From contig VLTN01000031.1 in assembly GCA_008330645.1 (NCBI GenBank), forward strand, positions 124,001 through 188,000: DNA of 64,000 nt. Direction: 5' to 3'. The notes under the pieces are model-generated. The model had not been told where the DNA came from, did no database searches, and saw only the letters and a list, made by a program, of their open reading frames with translations. Source of the stretch: Cafeteria roenbergensis (taxonomy: Eukaryota; Sar; Bigyra; Bicosoecida; Cafeteriaceae). A program made the position numbers and the translations under genes. Position 1 is the first letter of the stretch. Every line of letters begins with the position of its first letter. Shown piece after piece: positions 9,371 to 19,035 of the stretch.

Positions 9371-12300
9371 ATGGCGGGGACAGTATTGTCCCCGGGCCCG
9401 GCGGGGACGCCGTTCCTCGAAGCCGTTGACCTGGGGGACGCAGACAGCGACGCCGCCTTTCTCGGAGCGGGCGTGGGCGGCGGTGCTGCGACGGGAAACG
9501 GCGCGCACTCGGCCATGAGGAGCAACGCTGCGGTCGGGACGGCCAGCACGCCGCGACAGGCGCGGAGCCGCAACGTCGACCGAGGGTCGCCCGCTGGGCC
9601 CAGCAGCAGGCTGGACGGCACTGCCGGCGCGCCCCACTCGTCGGCAAGTCGGCTTCCGTCGTTTCGCCCGACCTCGGCGCCCGGCGGGGACGCCAAGAGC
9701 ACAATGTCCGATACCCTCGACGCGCCCGCGCGAGGCATCGCGGGCGCGCCCCTCGCGTGGCACGACCCTGCGGACGAGCGCGGCTCAAACCTCGGGCCTG
9801 GATCAGGGCTGCATCCGGGGGCGGCGGGAAACGGCGGCCCGCCGCAGTTGCCGCGCGGCAGCGTCGTTAAATCGGCCAGCGGGCGGCGGCACGCCGATCC
9901 CGGCCTGCAGGGCCAAGAGCCCGGCACGGAGGCCTGGGCCAGCGGGTCTGGCCGCCACGCCCCCGGGCGCTCGGCGGAGGGGCGGGCCCGCTCGCCGCGC
10001 GCCCAGGTGGCATGGGGGGCCGGCGAGCGGCAAGAGGCCACGATGGAACTGCGGTCGCACCGCGACGCGGTGGAGGGCCACGTCGAGCGGCTCCAGGCGC
10101 TCCGGCGACAGCTCGATTCGGCTTCGCGGGGCTCGCGACGCACCCCCGCGGACGGGGGGGGCGCGGGGTTCGGGGGCCAGCCGGCCGCCTCGCCAAGGGG
10201 GGCGCCATGGCTCGCGCAAGCGGTTCCGGGGCCGATGCTGCCGCAGGGGGCGGACGCGCCCCGCGTCACCACCGCCCCCTCAGCGCCGCGCGTGCTCTCG
10301 GGGCCGGTCCGGCCCTCGCCCGGCTTGCACCGGCCGGTGCGGGTGTCGGCTGCCGCAGCCACCCCCGAGCGAGAGGGCGCTGCCCGCGGCGTGGGCACTG
10401 GCGCTGGCGGCGAGGACGGTGGCGGGGCCTATGGCCAGCAGCAGGGCGCGCACTACGCGCATGAGGAGCCACGCTGGCCCACGCCCCCCCTGCTGGACAC
10501 GCCAGACAGCGCCTCTCACCAGCAACAACAGCGACAGCACCAACAGCAGCGCCACGACGAGCAGCGCAGCCACCGGCGCAGGCGGCCGGACCACGGCGTC
10601 GCTGACGACGTCGACGTCGCTCACCGCGAAGGGCGCCGCCGATCGTCTGGCCACGCCAGCCGGCACCGCCATGGCTCGGATCAGCGCCGCCCACACCACC
10701 ACCACCACCACCACGGCGACTACGACCAATACGGCCACGACGACGACGATCCCTCCGTCGAGGCCGCCCTGGGGGTGTTGCGGCGGGAGCTGGCCGCATC
10801 CCCCCGCGTCGGGGAGCGCCCGCGCACCAGGGAAGTGAGAGACGCCATCGCGGCGCGGGTGGACACCCTGACCAGGGCTATGCTGCGGCTGCTTCACGCC
10901 AGCCCGCAGGGTGTCACCAGGCGCGGGGACCCCAGAGGCGGCGCCGCGGCGCGGGAGCGGGGCGGCGGCGGGGCCCTCAGCACCGCGGCGGACGACGCCG
11001 AGGGTCTCGAGGACCTTCGGGCAGAGCTCGCAGGCCTGATGGAGCGGCCTGTGCTGCGGCTCGCCGTGACCGGCTCGAGGACTGCGTCGCGCGTCGAGCG
11101 CGGCGGGGCCGTGGCGCATAGTTCAGCGGACGACTATGGTTCAGAGTTGGACGATGAGTACGACGAGGACGACTTCGAGCCGACCCCAACGAGCCACCGC
11201 GCTCGCGCCAACAGGGCGAGCCCTGCTGCCGGCGCCTCTGCCGACGGATACCGCCAGGCTGCCGCAAGCAGCCACCTCCGGCGCCAGGACGGCAGAGCCG
11301 ATCTCGAGGCCGAGGCAGGCAGGGCGGCGTGGGGCGGCGGCGACGAAGTGGGGTCTCCCGACGCGCGACGGGGCGGGCGGTGGCTGCCGCCCGCCCTGCG
11401 TTCGCCAGCCGCCCGCGCCCCCCGGGGGGGACAGCGCCGCACCACGGGCAGCGCGGGCGGCGCCATCCTCGGCGACCCAGACATGGGCCACTCGCCGTCC
11501 CCGCCAACAGCAGCAGCAGCAGCAGCAGCAGTAGCAGCGGCGGCAAGTCGGGGAGGCGGCAGCGGACCGAGCGGGCGCCCTCCCCGGCACGGCCTCGCTG
11601 GCGACCAGAGCGACGACGTCGGCGGCGCGGGCGCCGGATCCACGCCCCCGCGGGGCCGACGCCGGAAGGCCTCTCGATCCAGGAGCAGGCGGACCCCCAC
11701 CGGCAGCCGCGCGGGCGCCGTTGGTCGATCGCCGGGCTCTCGGCGCAGGGGAGTGAGTCTCTCCCGGGCAGCCCACCAGAAGGCTCTGCTAGCAGCCAGG
11801 GCGGAGGGCAACGCGGCAGCGATCGAAAGACACCGCAAGGCGCTTGAGCGACGCAGCCCGACCAAGCGCGGCCGGAAGGCAGCTCGCAGCAGCAGCCGAG
11901 CCAGGCGGGCGGGCGCTGCCGGTGGCAGAGCCAATGGCAGAGCCGCTAGCAGGAGGAAGGCGTCTGGGGAGGCGGCGCGCCGGCGGCAGCTGCAGTCCCA
12001 CCTGGGGGCGATCGAGGAGGCGCGGAGAGACAAAGCCGCCGCTGAGCGGGCGGAGCGGCGTGCCGCGGCGCGCAAGACGAAGCAGCGGCGCGACGAGCTG
12101 GCCGAGCGAGCCAGGCAGCGGCGGGCGGACCGACTAGCGGAGGCTAGGGCGCAGGCGGGCGGGGGGGGCTCTGCCGCGGACAGGTCCCCCTCGAAGGCGC
12201 GCTCGCACGCGTCGCGGGGCGCATCGGTTTCACGAAACCGCTCGGCGCCCCGGCGGAGGGCTGACAGCCGCGGCCGCAGCCGCAGCCGCAGCCGTGCCGG

Positions 12301-15238
12301 AGCGGGCGAGGCCGGCAGCAGCGACGACGACGGCTCGGGACGCTCCCGGCCCGCACGGTCCGGCCGCCGGGCTGGGGGTGGCGGCGGGAGCCGAACGCCG
12401 TCTGACCGGCGCCAGCCCCGGCACGCGCAGCAGCAGCTGCCCCACAGCGCGGGCCGGCACCGCCCGGGAAGGTCCCTCCGCGGCGCAGCAGCTGCGGGGG
12501 GCGGCGGCGAGGCGGCGGGGCCGGACTGGGCAGGCAACGCAGCCGACGGCCGAGCGGACAGTGAGGCGGCGCTGCTTGGGTCGACGCGCGCGTCGTCGGC
12601 TGGGGCCGGTGGCCGGGGCCGTGGCTTCGCGTCGGGTGCCCGGGGCAGGTCCCGCTCGCCGCGCCACCCGCTGGCTGGGTCGGCGTGGCCGCACGCGTCG
12701 CTGCCCGCTGACCCGCTGCCGCCCGGGCACGGCGGAGGCCGCAGCGGGCCCGTGGCGCCCCCCCTGCCCGCCGCCGGCGACCGCCCTGGCATCGCCAGCC
12801 CGGGCTTCGGCGGCCACCCCCGCCGGAACAGGCACCTTCGCGAGCTGGCCCCTCGGGCGTCGCAGGCGGAGGAGGCGGCGCACCGGGCTGGGGCCGGCTC
12901 TGCCTTGGAGCTGGAGGGGATGTCGCAGGCCGCCGCCGACGCCAGCCCGGAGCACGCGTCGCCCCCGCTCGCCGGGCGGCACCGCGGGCGGAGCCGCAGC
13001 AGCAGCAGCAACGGCAGCGGGGGCAGAGGCGGCCGCCGCCGAACGGACAAGCATCGCTCGCACGGCCGCCAGCCCCAGCCGGCCGGCGCCTCCTCCTCCT
13101 CCAACCTCGCCTCCGTGGCAGAGCTGTCCTCGCTCTACGACGGGTCGGCGCTCTCCGCTGCATCGCTCCTTCGAAAGGCGCGGGGGGGGCGAGACGACGT
13201 CGTCGTCCTCCGCGGCGACACGCGCACGGGACTCCCCTCACTCTCCGCGGGGTCCTTCTCGGGGCAGGTGCTCTCGGCGCAGGAGCTGGCTGACCGGCGG
13301 CGGCGCCAGCGCCGGGCGGCGGCGCAGCGTGAGGTGCTGGAGAGCGCGCTGCGGCAGGCATCAGCCGTGGAGTCGCTGGCCCGGGCGGTCGAGAAGCGCG
13401 TGCGTGCCGGCCTGAAGGACGTTGACAATGGCGTGGCCTCCGCCCGCGCTCTGCGGTCTGTCTGGCCTGGCGCCGACAGCGGACGGGAGCCGGCCGCAAC
13501 GAGCGGGGGGCTGGAAGCCTCGCAGGAGAGGGCCAGAAACGGCTCCTCCGCAGAGCCGCAGAGCAGAGCAACGCGCGGCCAGGGAACGCGGAGGCGCGGC
13601 GAGGACGCGAGCCGGGGAGACGGGCGAGCGGGCCGCGGCGAGCCGAGGGCGGTGGACAGGGCAGAGGCGCCATCGGCCGGCGGGGCCGGCGGTGACGCGG
13701 CCAGAAGAAGCAGCGATGACGGCGGCGACGGCGACGGAAGCGGCAGCGACGGCGACGGCGGCCGGGCAGAGCACCGGCAGCGGCAGCGGCAGCGGCGCGG
13801 GCAAGGCCGCAGAGGCCGCAGCTCGAGCCCGGGGGGCTCGGGCGGGCGACAGCGGCGACGGTCCCCGCAGGAGGGGGACTTGCCTGCCGACACCAGCAGT
13901 GGGCGGGCGCGCGGGCGCGAGCGCGGGCGGGGGGGGCCTCCGGGCGGCGACTCCCCGCACTCACAGTCGACCTCTCGGCTCACTGCCCACAGCCCCGCCG
14001 CGGCGTCGCAGTCCTCGTCGCGGCTGCTGACGGGTTCTGCGGCCGCCTCCCAGTCGGCATCGCGGCTGCTTAGCTCCGGGCTCAACGGAGCGTCGTCGTC
14101 GCGGCTTCTCGGCCCCGGGGCTCCCGACCGGAAGGCGTCGTCCTCTCGTCTGGTGGCTCCGCGCGGCGGCGCCGCCGACGGCCCACGGTCGCCCCAAGGA
14201 GGGCGGTCCGGACGCAGCGCACGCCCTGGCGGTGGCTCCGCTGCTGGAGCTGGAGCTGGAGCTGGATCTGGCGGCGCCGCTTCGCCTGCCCGGGGGCGTC
14301 GTTCCAACCTAGCCGACGCGATTTCCGAGGTGTCTGACGAGGAGGACCACTCAGGGTCCCCCAGCAGGGGCCGTAGGCGGGGCCGCCGCGGAAGGAGCCG
14401 CCGCTCGTCTGGCAGGAGCCCGTCGTCCCGACGGTCGAGCAGCGGGTCCTTCGCCAGCAGCAGGCCGCGCGGCGCGAGCCGCTCGCTGTCGACAGGCAGC
14501 AGGAGCCGCAGCGGGGGCAGGGGGCGGCGCCCCCGCCGGAGAAGCAGGAGGAGCGGGTCGCCGCTGAGCCGGGGGTACAGCAGCTGCAGGAGCTACAGCG
14601 CGTCGTCCGGCTCTGACCGCGGGCGTGGCCGCAGCAGGCCCAGCCCGCCACCATCTCACCACGGGCTGGGCCAGGGCGACCGGCGCGCGGCTGTGCGGGG
14701 CAGGGCCTCTAGCCGATCGCCGCGCAGGCTCTCCGAGGCAACGGGGGACGACGCGGGCACCGGGTCCCCGGTGAGCACCGCGCGGTCGTCAAACCTCGGC
14801 GTGGACGCGCCGCCCGGGCCGCGAGGTGGCGGGGGGGGGCGGGGTGACAGGTGGCGCTCTCCGCCGGCTGCATCCGGAGCCGGGGAGCGCGGTGCACCGG
14901 CAGCCGCCCACGGCAGTGGGAGTATTAGCGGGAGCGGGAGCCTGCTTCAGCAGGGCAGGGAGAGCAAAGGATGCAGCGACCCGGGGACCGCCGAGATTGC
15001 GCCAGCCGACGGGACGGCCTCCCGCGTTTCCATGGCGCCGCTCAAGCACGTCGGGACACCCACTGCAGCGTCGGAGGCTCGCCATGAGACGGGGCGGGGA
15101 CTGCCAGGGCGCGGGTTGCCGAGGAAGCAGTACAAGGGGCGCGGGTCCGAAACCGGATTCACGGCCTACAGCAACCAGTCGGAGGTGCTGCTGGAGGACC
15201 TGGACACAGTCGCAGGGCCAGACCCCGACGAGGCATGA
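9371..15238 (+). CDS. 1,955-aa RS-rich disordered protein with central coiled coil
   Basis: One uninterrupted frame starts at MAGTVLSPGP. Almost all of it is low complexity: a His run (about 10691-10711), an Ala run from CAG repeats (about 11508-11535), and several Arg/Ser-rich blocks, the strongest at about 14340-14640 with many SR/RS dipeptides. Two short segments look structured: a charged helix (about 11990-12150) and a predicted coiled coil (about 13270-13430, QELADRRRRQRRAAAQREVL). Around 13965-14160 the motif S-x-SRL(L) recurs five times. RS domains are typical of splicing or nuclear-speckle proteins, but no RRM or other domain is seen, so function is unknown. It is divergent from dynactin. 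Confidence 0.55.
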   Translation: MAGTVLSPGPAGTPFLEAVDLGDADSDAAFLGAGVGGGAATGNGAHSAMRSNAAVGTASTPRQARSRNVDRGSPAGPSSRLDGTAGAPHSSASRLPSFRPTSAPGGDAKSTMSDTLDAPARGIAGAPLAWHDPADERGSNLGPGSGLHPGAAGNGGPPQLPRGSVVKSASGRRHADPGLQGQEPGTEAWASGSGRHAPGRSAEGRARSPRAQVAWGAGERQEATMELRSHRDAVEGHVERLQALRRQLDSASRGSRRTPADGGGAGFGGQPAASPRGAPWLAQAVPGPMLPQGADAPRVTTAPSAPRVLSGPVRPSPGLHRPVRVSAAAATPEREGAARGVGTGAGGEDGGGAYGQQQGAHYAHEEPRWPTPPLLDTPDSASHQQQQRQHQQQRHDEQRSHRRRRPDHGVADDVDVAHREGRRRSSGHASRHRHGSDQRRPHHHHHHHGDYDQYGHDDDDPSVEAALGVLRRELAASPRVGERPRTREVRDAIAARVDTLTRAMLRLLHASPQGVTRRGDPRGGAAARERGGGGALSTAADDAEGLEDLRAELAGLMERPVLRLAVTGSRTASRVERGGAVAHSSADDYGSELDDEYDEDDFEPTPTSHRARANRASPAAGASADGYRQAAASSHLRRQDGRADLEAEAGRAAWGGGDEVGSPDARRGGRWLPPALRSPAARAPRGGQRRTTGSAGGAILGDPDMGHSPSPPTAAAAAAAVAAAASRGGGSGPSGRPPRHGLAGDQSDDVGGAGAGSTPPRGRRRKASRSRSRRTPTGSRAGAVGRSPGSRRRGVSLSRAAHQKALLAARAEGNAAAIERHRKALERRSPTKRGRKAARSSSRARRAGAAGGRANGRAASRRKASGEAARRRQLQSHLGAIEEARRDKAAAERAERRAAARKTKQRRDELAERARQRRADRLAEARAQAGGGGSAADRSPSKARSHASRGASVSRNRSAPRRRADSRGRSRSRSRAGAGEAGSSDDDGSGRSRPARSGRRAGGGGGSRTPSDRRQPRHAQQQLPHSAGRHRPGRSLRGAAAAGGGGEAAGPDWAGNAADGRADSEAALLGSTRASSAGAGGRGRGFASGARGRSRSPRHPLAGSAWPHASLPADPLPPGHGGGRSGPVAPPLPAAGDRPGIASPGFGGHPRRNRHLRELAPRASQAEEAAHRAGAGSALELEGMSQAAADASPEHASPPLAGRHRGRSRSSSSNGSGGRGGRRRTDKHRSHGRQPQPAGASSSSNLASVAELSSLYDGSALSAASLLRKARGGRDDVVVLRGDTRTGLPSLSAGSFSGQVLSAQELADRRRRQRRAAAQREVLESALRQASAVESLARAVEKRVRAGLKDVDNGVASARALRSVWPGADSGREPAATSGGLEASQERARNGSSAEPQSRATRGQGTRRRGEDASRGDGRAGRGEPRAVDRAEAPSAGGAGGDAARRSSDDGGDGDGSGSDGDGGRAEHRQRQRQRRGQGRRGRSSSPGGSGGRQRRRSPQEGDLPADTSSGRARGRERGRGGPPGGDSPHSQSTSRLTAHSPAAASQSSSRLLTGSAAASQSASRLLSSGLNGASSSRLLGPGAPDRKASSSRLVAPRGGAADGPRSPQGGRSGRSARPGGGSAAGAGAGAGSGGAASPARGRRSNLADAISEVSDEEDHSGSPSRGRRRGRRGRSRRSSGRSPSSRRSSSGSFASSRPRGASRSLSTGSRSRSGGRGRRPRRRSRRSGSPLSRGYSSCRSYSASSGSDRGRGRSRPSPPPSHHGLGQGDRRAAVRGRASSRSPRRLSEATGDDAGTGSPVSTARSSNLGVDAPPGPRGGGGGRGDRWRSPPAASGAGERGAPAAAHGSGSISGSGSLLQQGRESKGCSDPGTAEIAPADGTASRVSMAPLKHVGTPTAASEARHETGRGLPGRGLPRKQYKGRGSETGFTAYSNQSEVLLEDLDTVAGPDPDEA

Positions 15239-16717
15239 CCCGGGAGGCAAGCGCGGCGTCGACACTGGCTTCAAGTTGGGATCTCCCGCACTCTGCAGAG
15301 GCGAAGCGCTGACCAAACTGGCTCGCTCGGCGTTCAAAGTTGCGTGCACTTGCCAAATCTGCGCCGCCACGGCCGTTGCGCACTCCGAGGGGGCGTGGCT
15401 CGGTGTTAGAGAGACTGTGTGCTTGATCCCGCTGAGAGACGGAATGGGCCCTTTTGCAACTTGTGATCAAGCCCAAGCTGGCCAGCGCACCTCTTGGGCG
15501 TCTCGCCGTCACAGTGCTGAGGCATAGGCGAGCAGCGCGGCTGGCTGCAAGCTTCTGTGCGCGGCAAGAGCGAGGTGCGTGCGCGGCAGCGGCGGCCTCG
15601 GTCGCGAGTTGAGCGGAGGGCATTCCAGAAAGCCTTCACTCATGGCAAATATGGGCTCTCCAAGTCAGCCATCGCGTGCCAGGGAGCACACGCCAATCGA
15701 GGCACGGGTAGGGTGGGCAGCACCCCATTGCGGCGGGGTCTGCGGTGCAAGGAGTCTTAGTCCAGCCACCCCTCCACGCGCGGGGGCTCCGCCGCTCGCC
15801 CGGATGCGACGCCAGCCACGGCCGGGGATGCTTGTTCAAGCTCGGAGTCCAAACAGGTGACCAACTGCGCAAGGAAACGGGAAGCGCAAGGTAGCGGGAG
15901 CGGGAGCAGCGCGTTTGCACTGGCGCGTTTCTAGGCCGCACAGACGAACAGGTCGGGGGTTTCGGGAAGCGCAACGACGCGTCGGAATCAAGTTAGTCGA
16001 CTTCTATAGATGGCGTCATTGCCAAGGCGCCGTAGCACCAGGGCTAGGAAATACCACTACGTAAATAGAATCGTCATCCGCGCGTTGCGCTTCCCTCCTG
16101 CCAGGACCGGCCTGCCACCCCGCAAGCCCCCCGCACGCGCCAAGCGGCCAGAGGCGCTGCTGGCGGACGCAAGTCCACGAATCACCAGCCCTTGCCGGAT
16201 AGCGGCCCGGCGCGCGCTTCAGCGTTCAGGTCAAAGTGAAGTTTGAATGCATCACCGGCCGGCCGTCTCGCAGACGGGCTCGGCCTCCACTTCAAGGGTT
16301 GATCGTCATCACGCACGGTGCGGCGGCGGGCGTGGGGCGGAAGCTGCGGGCGGCAGCGGCCGCCCGGGCGTGGGGCCAGGCGGGTGCGCTGCGCCTGGGC
16401 GACGAAGCGGGGCTGGAAGGAGCCGGCCAGTTTGCTCACCTCGAGCGGCCGCCGCCGGCAATGGCCGACGCGGCAAGAAAATGGTGTCCAGCTCCCGCAG
16501 GCGGGGCGGGGCCGATTGGCACTCTAGCCAGCCTGGGCACCCGGCATGGCTGCTCTAGCGGTCGAGAGGAGTGCGCAGTTGGCCGGCCGGATCCCGCTGA
16601 CTGCGAGGCGAGGCGATGACGATCGACCCGCGGCGGGCAGAGCGTCGTCGGCCTGCCAGCTCTGCATCAGCTTGCGTGTGTTGCTGCCGCCTTCGCACCG
16701 CCTGTGCCCCTGCAGCC
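15239..16717. other. 1.5-kb gene-free interval
   Basis: I see no convincing protein, tRNA or other RNA here. Short frames on both strands lack recognisable domains. Around 15960-16080 the base composition is clearly less GC-rich than the surroundings. One copy of the dispersed GGCAGAGC motif lies near 16639. It holds the 3' UTR of the left gene and the promoter of RRB1. Confidence 0.4.
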
Positions 16718-18594
16718 ATGAGCGGAATGCGGAAGCGCCGGGCAGAGGACGACGAGGGGCGCAACGTCCGCCGCGGGGGGGCAAGCGGTGCGGCAGGAGA
16801 GGCCGAGGCGCCCGAGCTCGAGTTTGAGGATCCCTTCGAGGACGAGTTCGACAGCGACGGCGACGAGGACGCCGGTGCGGCTGGCGCCTCGAGTGCAGGG
16901 GCAGCAGCAGCGGCCTCGAGCGGAGCGGCAGCTGCGTCGGCCGCAGCAGGCGCGGAGGAGCTCGAGGCGCTTGAGGAGGAAAGCGACGAGGACATGGACG
17001 AAAGCAAGCCCACCGAGGTGAGCAGGTCGGCCGCAGAGTCGAGCCTGGGCACGACCGCGTTGGAATCAGGCGAGGGCGGACGTGGGGTGGGTGGCGAGCG
17101 CGGGCTGGCGCGCTGGCGCGACCGCGCTTGCGGACGCGTTTGCGACTGCGCTGCGGCTTGCCCGCTCGCGGTGCGCCCGGCCGCCCGGTGGTGCCTAACC
17201 GCTGCACACTTGTCGCCCGCTGCTTCTGTGCTTCCCAGGTTTGGCGCGGGGACGCCACGGCGCTGCCGGAGGGCCAGGAGCTGACCTGGTCCGCGGAGGC
17301 TTACAACATGCTTCACCGCTTCAACACCCCCTGGCCCTGCCTCTCGTTCGACATCATCCCCGATGCCATGGGCGCGGGCCGGTCCCGCTACCCCCACACG
17401 GCCTACATCGTGGCGGGCGCCACGGCCCCCAACCCTCGCGACAACAAGCTGTACGTGATGAAGCTGAGCGACATGCACCGCACGCAGAACGACGACAACG
17501 ACGACGACCCCGACGCCGTGGTGGACGACGCCGACGTTGACGACGATGCCGTGCTGACGATGCAGTCCATCCCGCACCCGGGCCCTGTGAACCGCATCTC
17601 CGTTATGCCGCACGCGCCCCACGTGGTGGCCTCATGGGCCGAGACCGGGGGCGTGCACCTCTGGGACGTGCGGCACAAGCTCGCTGCCCTCGACCTCTCG
17701 GAGCAGTCGGAGGGCGCCCTCGGCAAGTCCGGCGCGGCGGCAGTGCGCGGCGGCCCGCCCCCGCCCTCCGGCCCCGCCTACAGCTTCATGGGCCACGCCA
17801 GCGAGGGCTTCTCCCTCGCGTGGAGCGGCGTGCACGCCGGCCGCCTGGCCTCGGGAGACACCAGCGGCGGCCTCTTCGTCTGGGACCCCCTCTCTGGCGC
17901 GCAGGCCACCAGCATGGGCGGCTCTGCCGGAGGCAGCGGGCCCGGCGTGCTGGGAGCCACCTGGAGGATACGCCCTTCCGCCTACACCGGCCACACGGGC
18001 AGCGTCGAGGACCTGCAGTGGTCGCCCAACGAGTCCGAGGTGCTGGCGAGCTGCTCCACCGACCGCTCCGTGTGCATCTGGGACACGCGCGAGCCGCGCC
18101 GCCCTGCCATGCAGTTCAAGGCCAACGCCGCCCATGACATCAACGTCATCAGCTGGAACCGCAAGGTGCCTTTCCTCGTCCTCTCCGGCTCCGACGACGG
18201 AGAGATCTGCGTGTGGGACCTCCGCGAGCTGAACAAGGCGGGCGGCAACGCAGAGCCCCTGGCCCGCAGCTCCTGGCACCGCAAGGCCATCACCTCCATC
18301 GAGTGGAGCCCGCACGACGAGAACTGCCTCGTGGCTTGCTCGGAGGACGACTCCGTGTCGCTCTGGGACATGTCCCTTGAGCCCGAGACCGGCGCCGACG
18401 CCGCGGCCGCCAAGGCCGCTGGCGCAGACGACTCTGCCCAGGCCGGGCCCGACATCCCCGCGCAGCTCCTCTTCGTCCACCAGGGGCAGAGCCAGATCAA
18501 GGAGGCCCACTTCCACGAACAGATTCCCGGCGCCGTCATCACCACCTCCGGCTCGGGCTTCAACGTCTTCAAGCCCGACGTCAAGCTCGCCTAA
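16718..18594 (+). CDS. GRWD1: RRB1/GRWD1 family WD40 ribosome-biogenesis chaperone
   Basis: Exons 16718-17017 and 17239-18594 give 551 aa (intron 221 nt, GTGAGC...CCCAG, phase 0). The N-terminal exon is acidic (EDPFEDEFDSDGDED), as in the family. Exon 2 opens with the histone-binding-type helix region (SAEAYNMLHRFNTPWPCLSF), followed by WD repeats seen as HLWDVR (~238), FVWDP (~313), CIWDTRE (~378), CVWDLRE (~424) and SLWDMS (~475). The end QLLFVHQGQSQIKEAHFH matches human GRWD1. Known role: binds ribosomal protein L3 and brings it to pre-60S particles; the human protein also binds histones. An Asp-rich insert follows MHRTQND. Confident by similarity along the full length. Confidence 0.93.
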
Positions 18595-18881
18595 GCGCGC
18601 CCGCGGCCTCGTGGTGGCGAGGGAACGCGGGCCGGCCCCGTGCCCTGCCGCCTTGCTCGCCCCCCTTCGGCCACCGTGCCCCCCTGCGTGATCGTGCGTG
18701 TGCCTGTGCGTGTGCGCGCGCTCCAGCCGCCGCTTTCTTTGCGTTTCCTCTGCCTTCCAACGAACGCGCGCTGTGACGTGCGTTGCAGCTCGCAGGCGCG
18801 CACGCAGCCAGCGCCCAGCAGCCTCTCACACGCCCGAGGGCGAACGCATCGCGGGGCCGAGGCGCTCGGCCGGCCGCCGCC
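18595..18881. other. Convergent intergenic region (RRB1 / microcephalin)
   Basis: A 287-bp tail-to-tail gap with a short TG/CG-rich purine-pyrimidine stretch (about 18690-18720). No gene seen. Confidence 0.35.
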
Positions 18882-18988
18882 TCACACCAGCTGCTCGCCG
18901 ATGTCCTCCACCACAGGGCCGCGCGCCGCCGACGGCGCAGCGCCCCGAAGCGACGACCGCCGCCTCCTCCTCCCCAGGGACGCCCGCC

Positions 18989-19035
<47 letters not shown>

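Noticed and set aside
11134-13104. A 656-codon minus-strand frame opposite the RS-rich protein
   Set aside because: Composition is the mirror of the Arg/Gly/Ser codons on the plus strand; no domain and no splice logic.
16236-16619. 127-codon frame upstream of RRB1
   Set aside because: No domain, and composition looks like translated promoter DNA.
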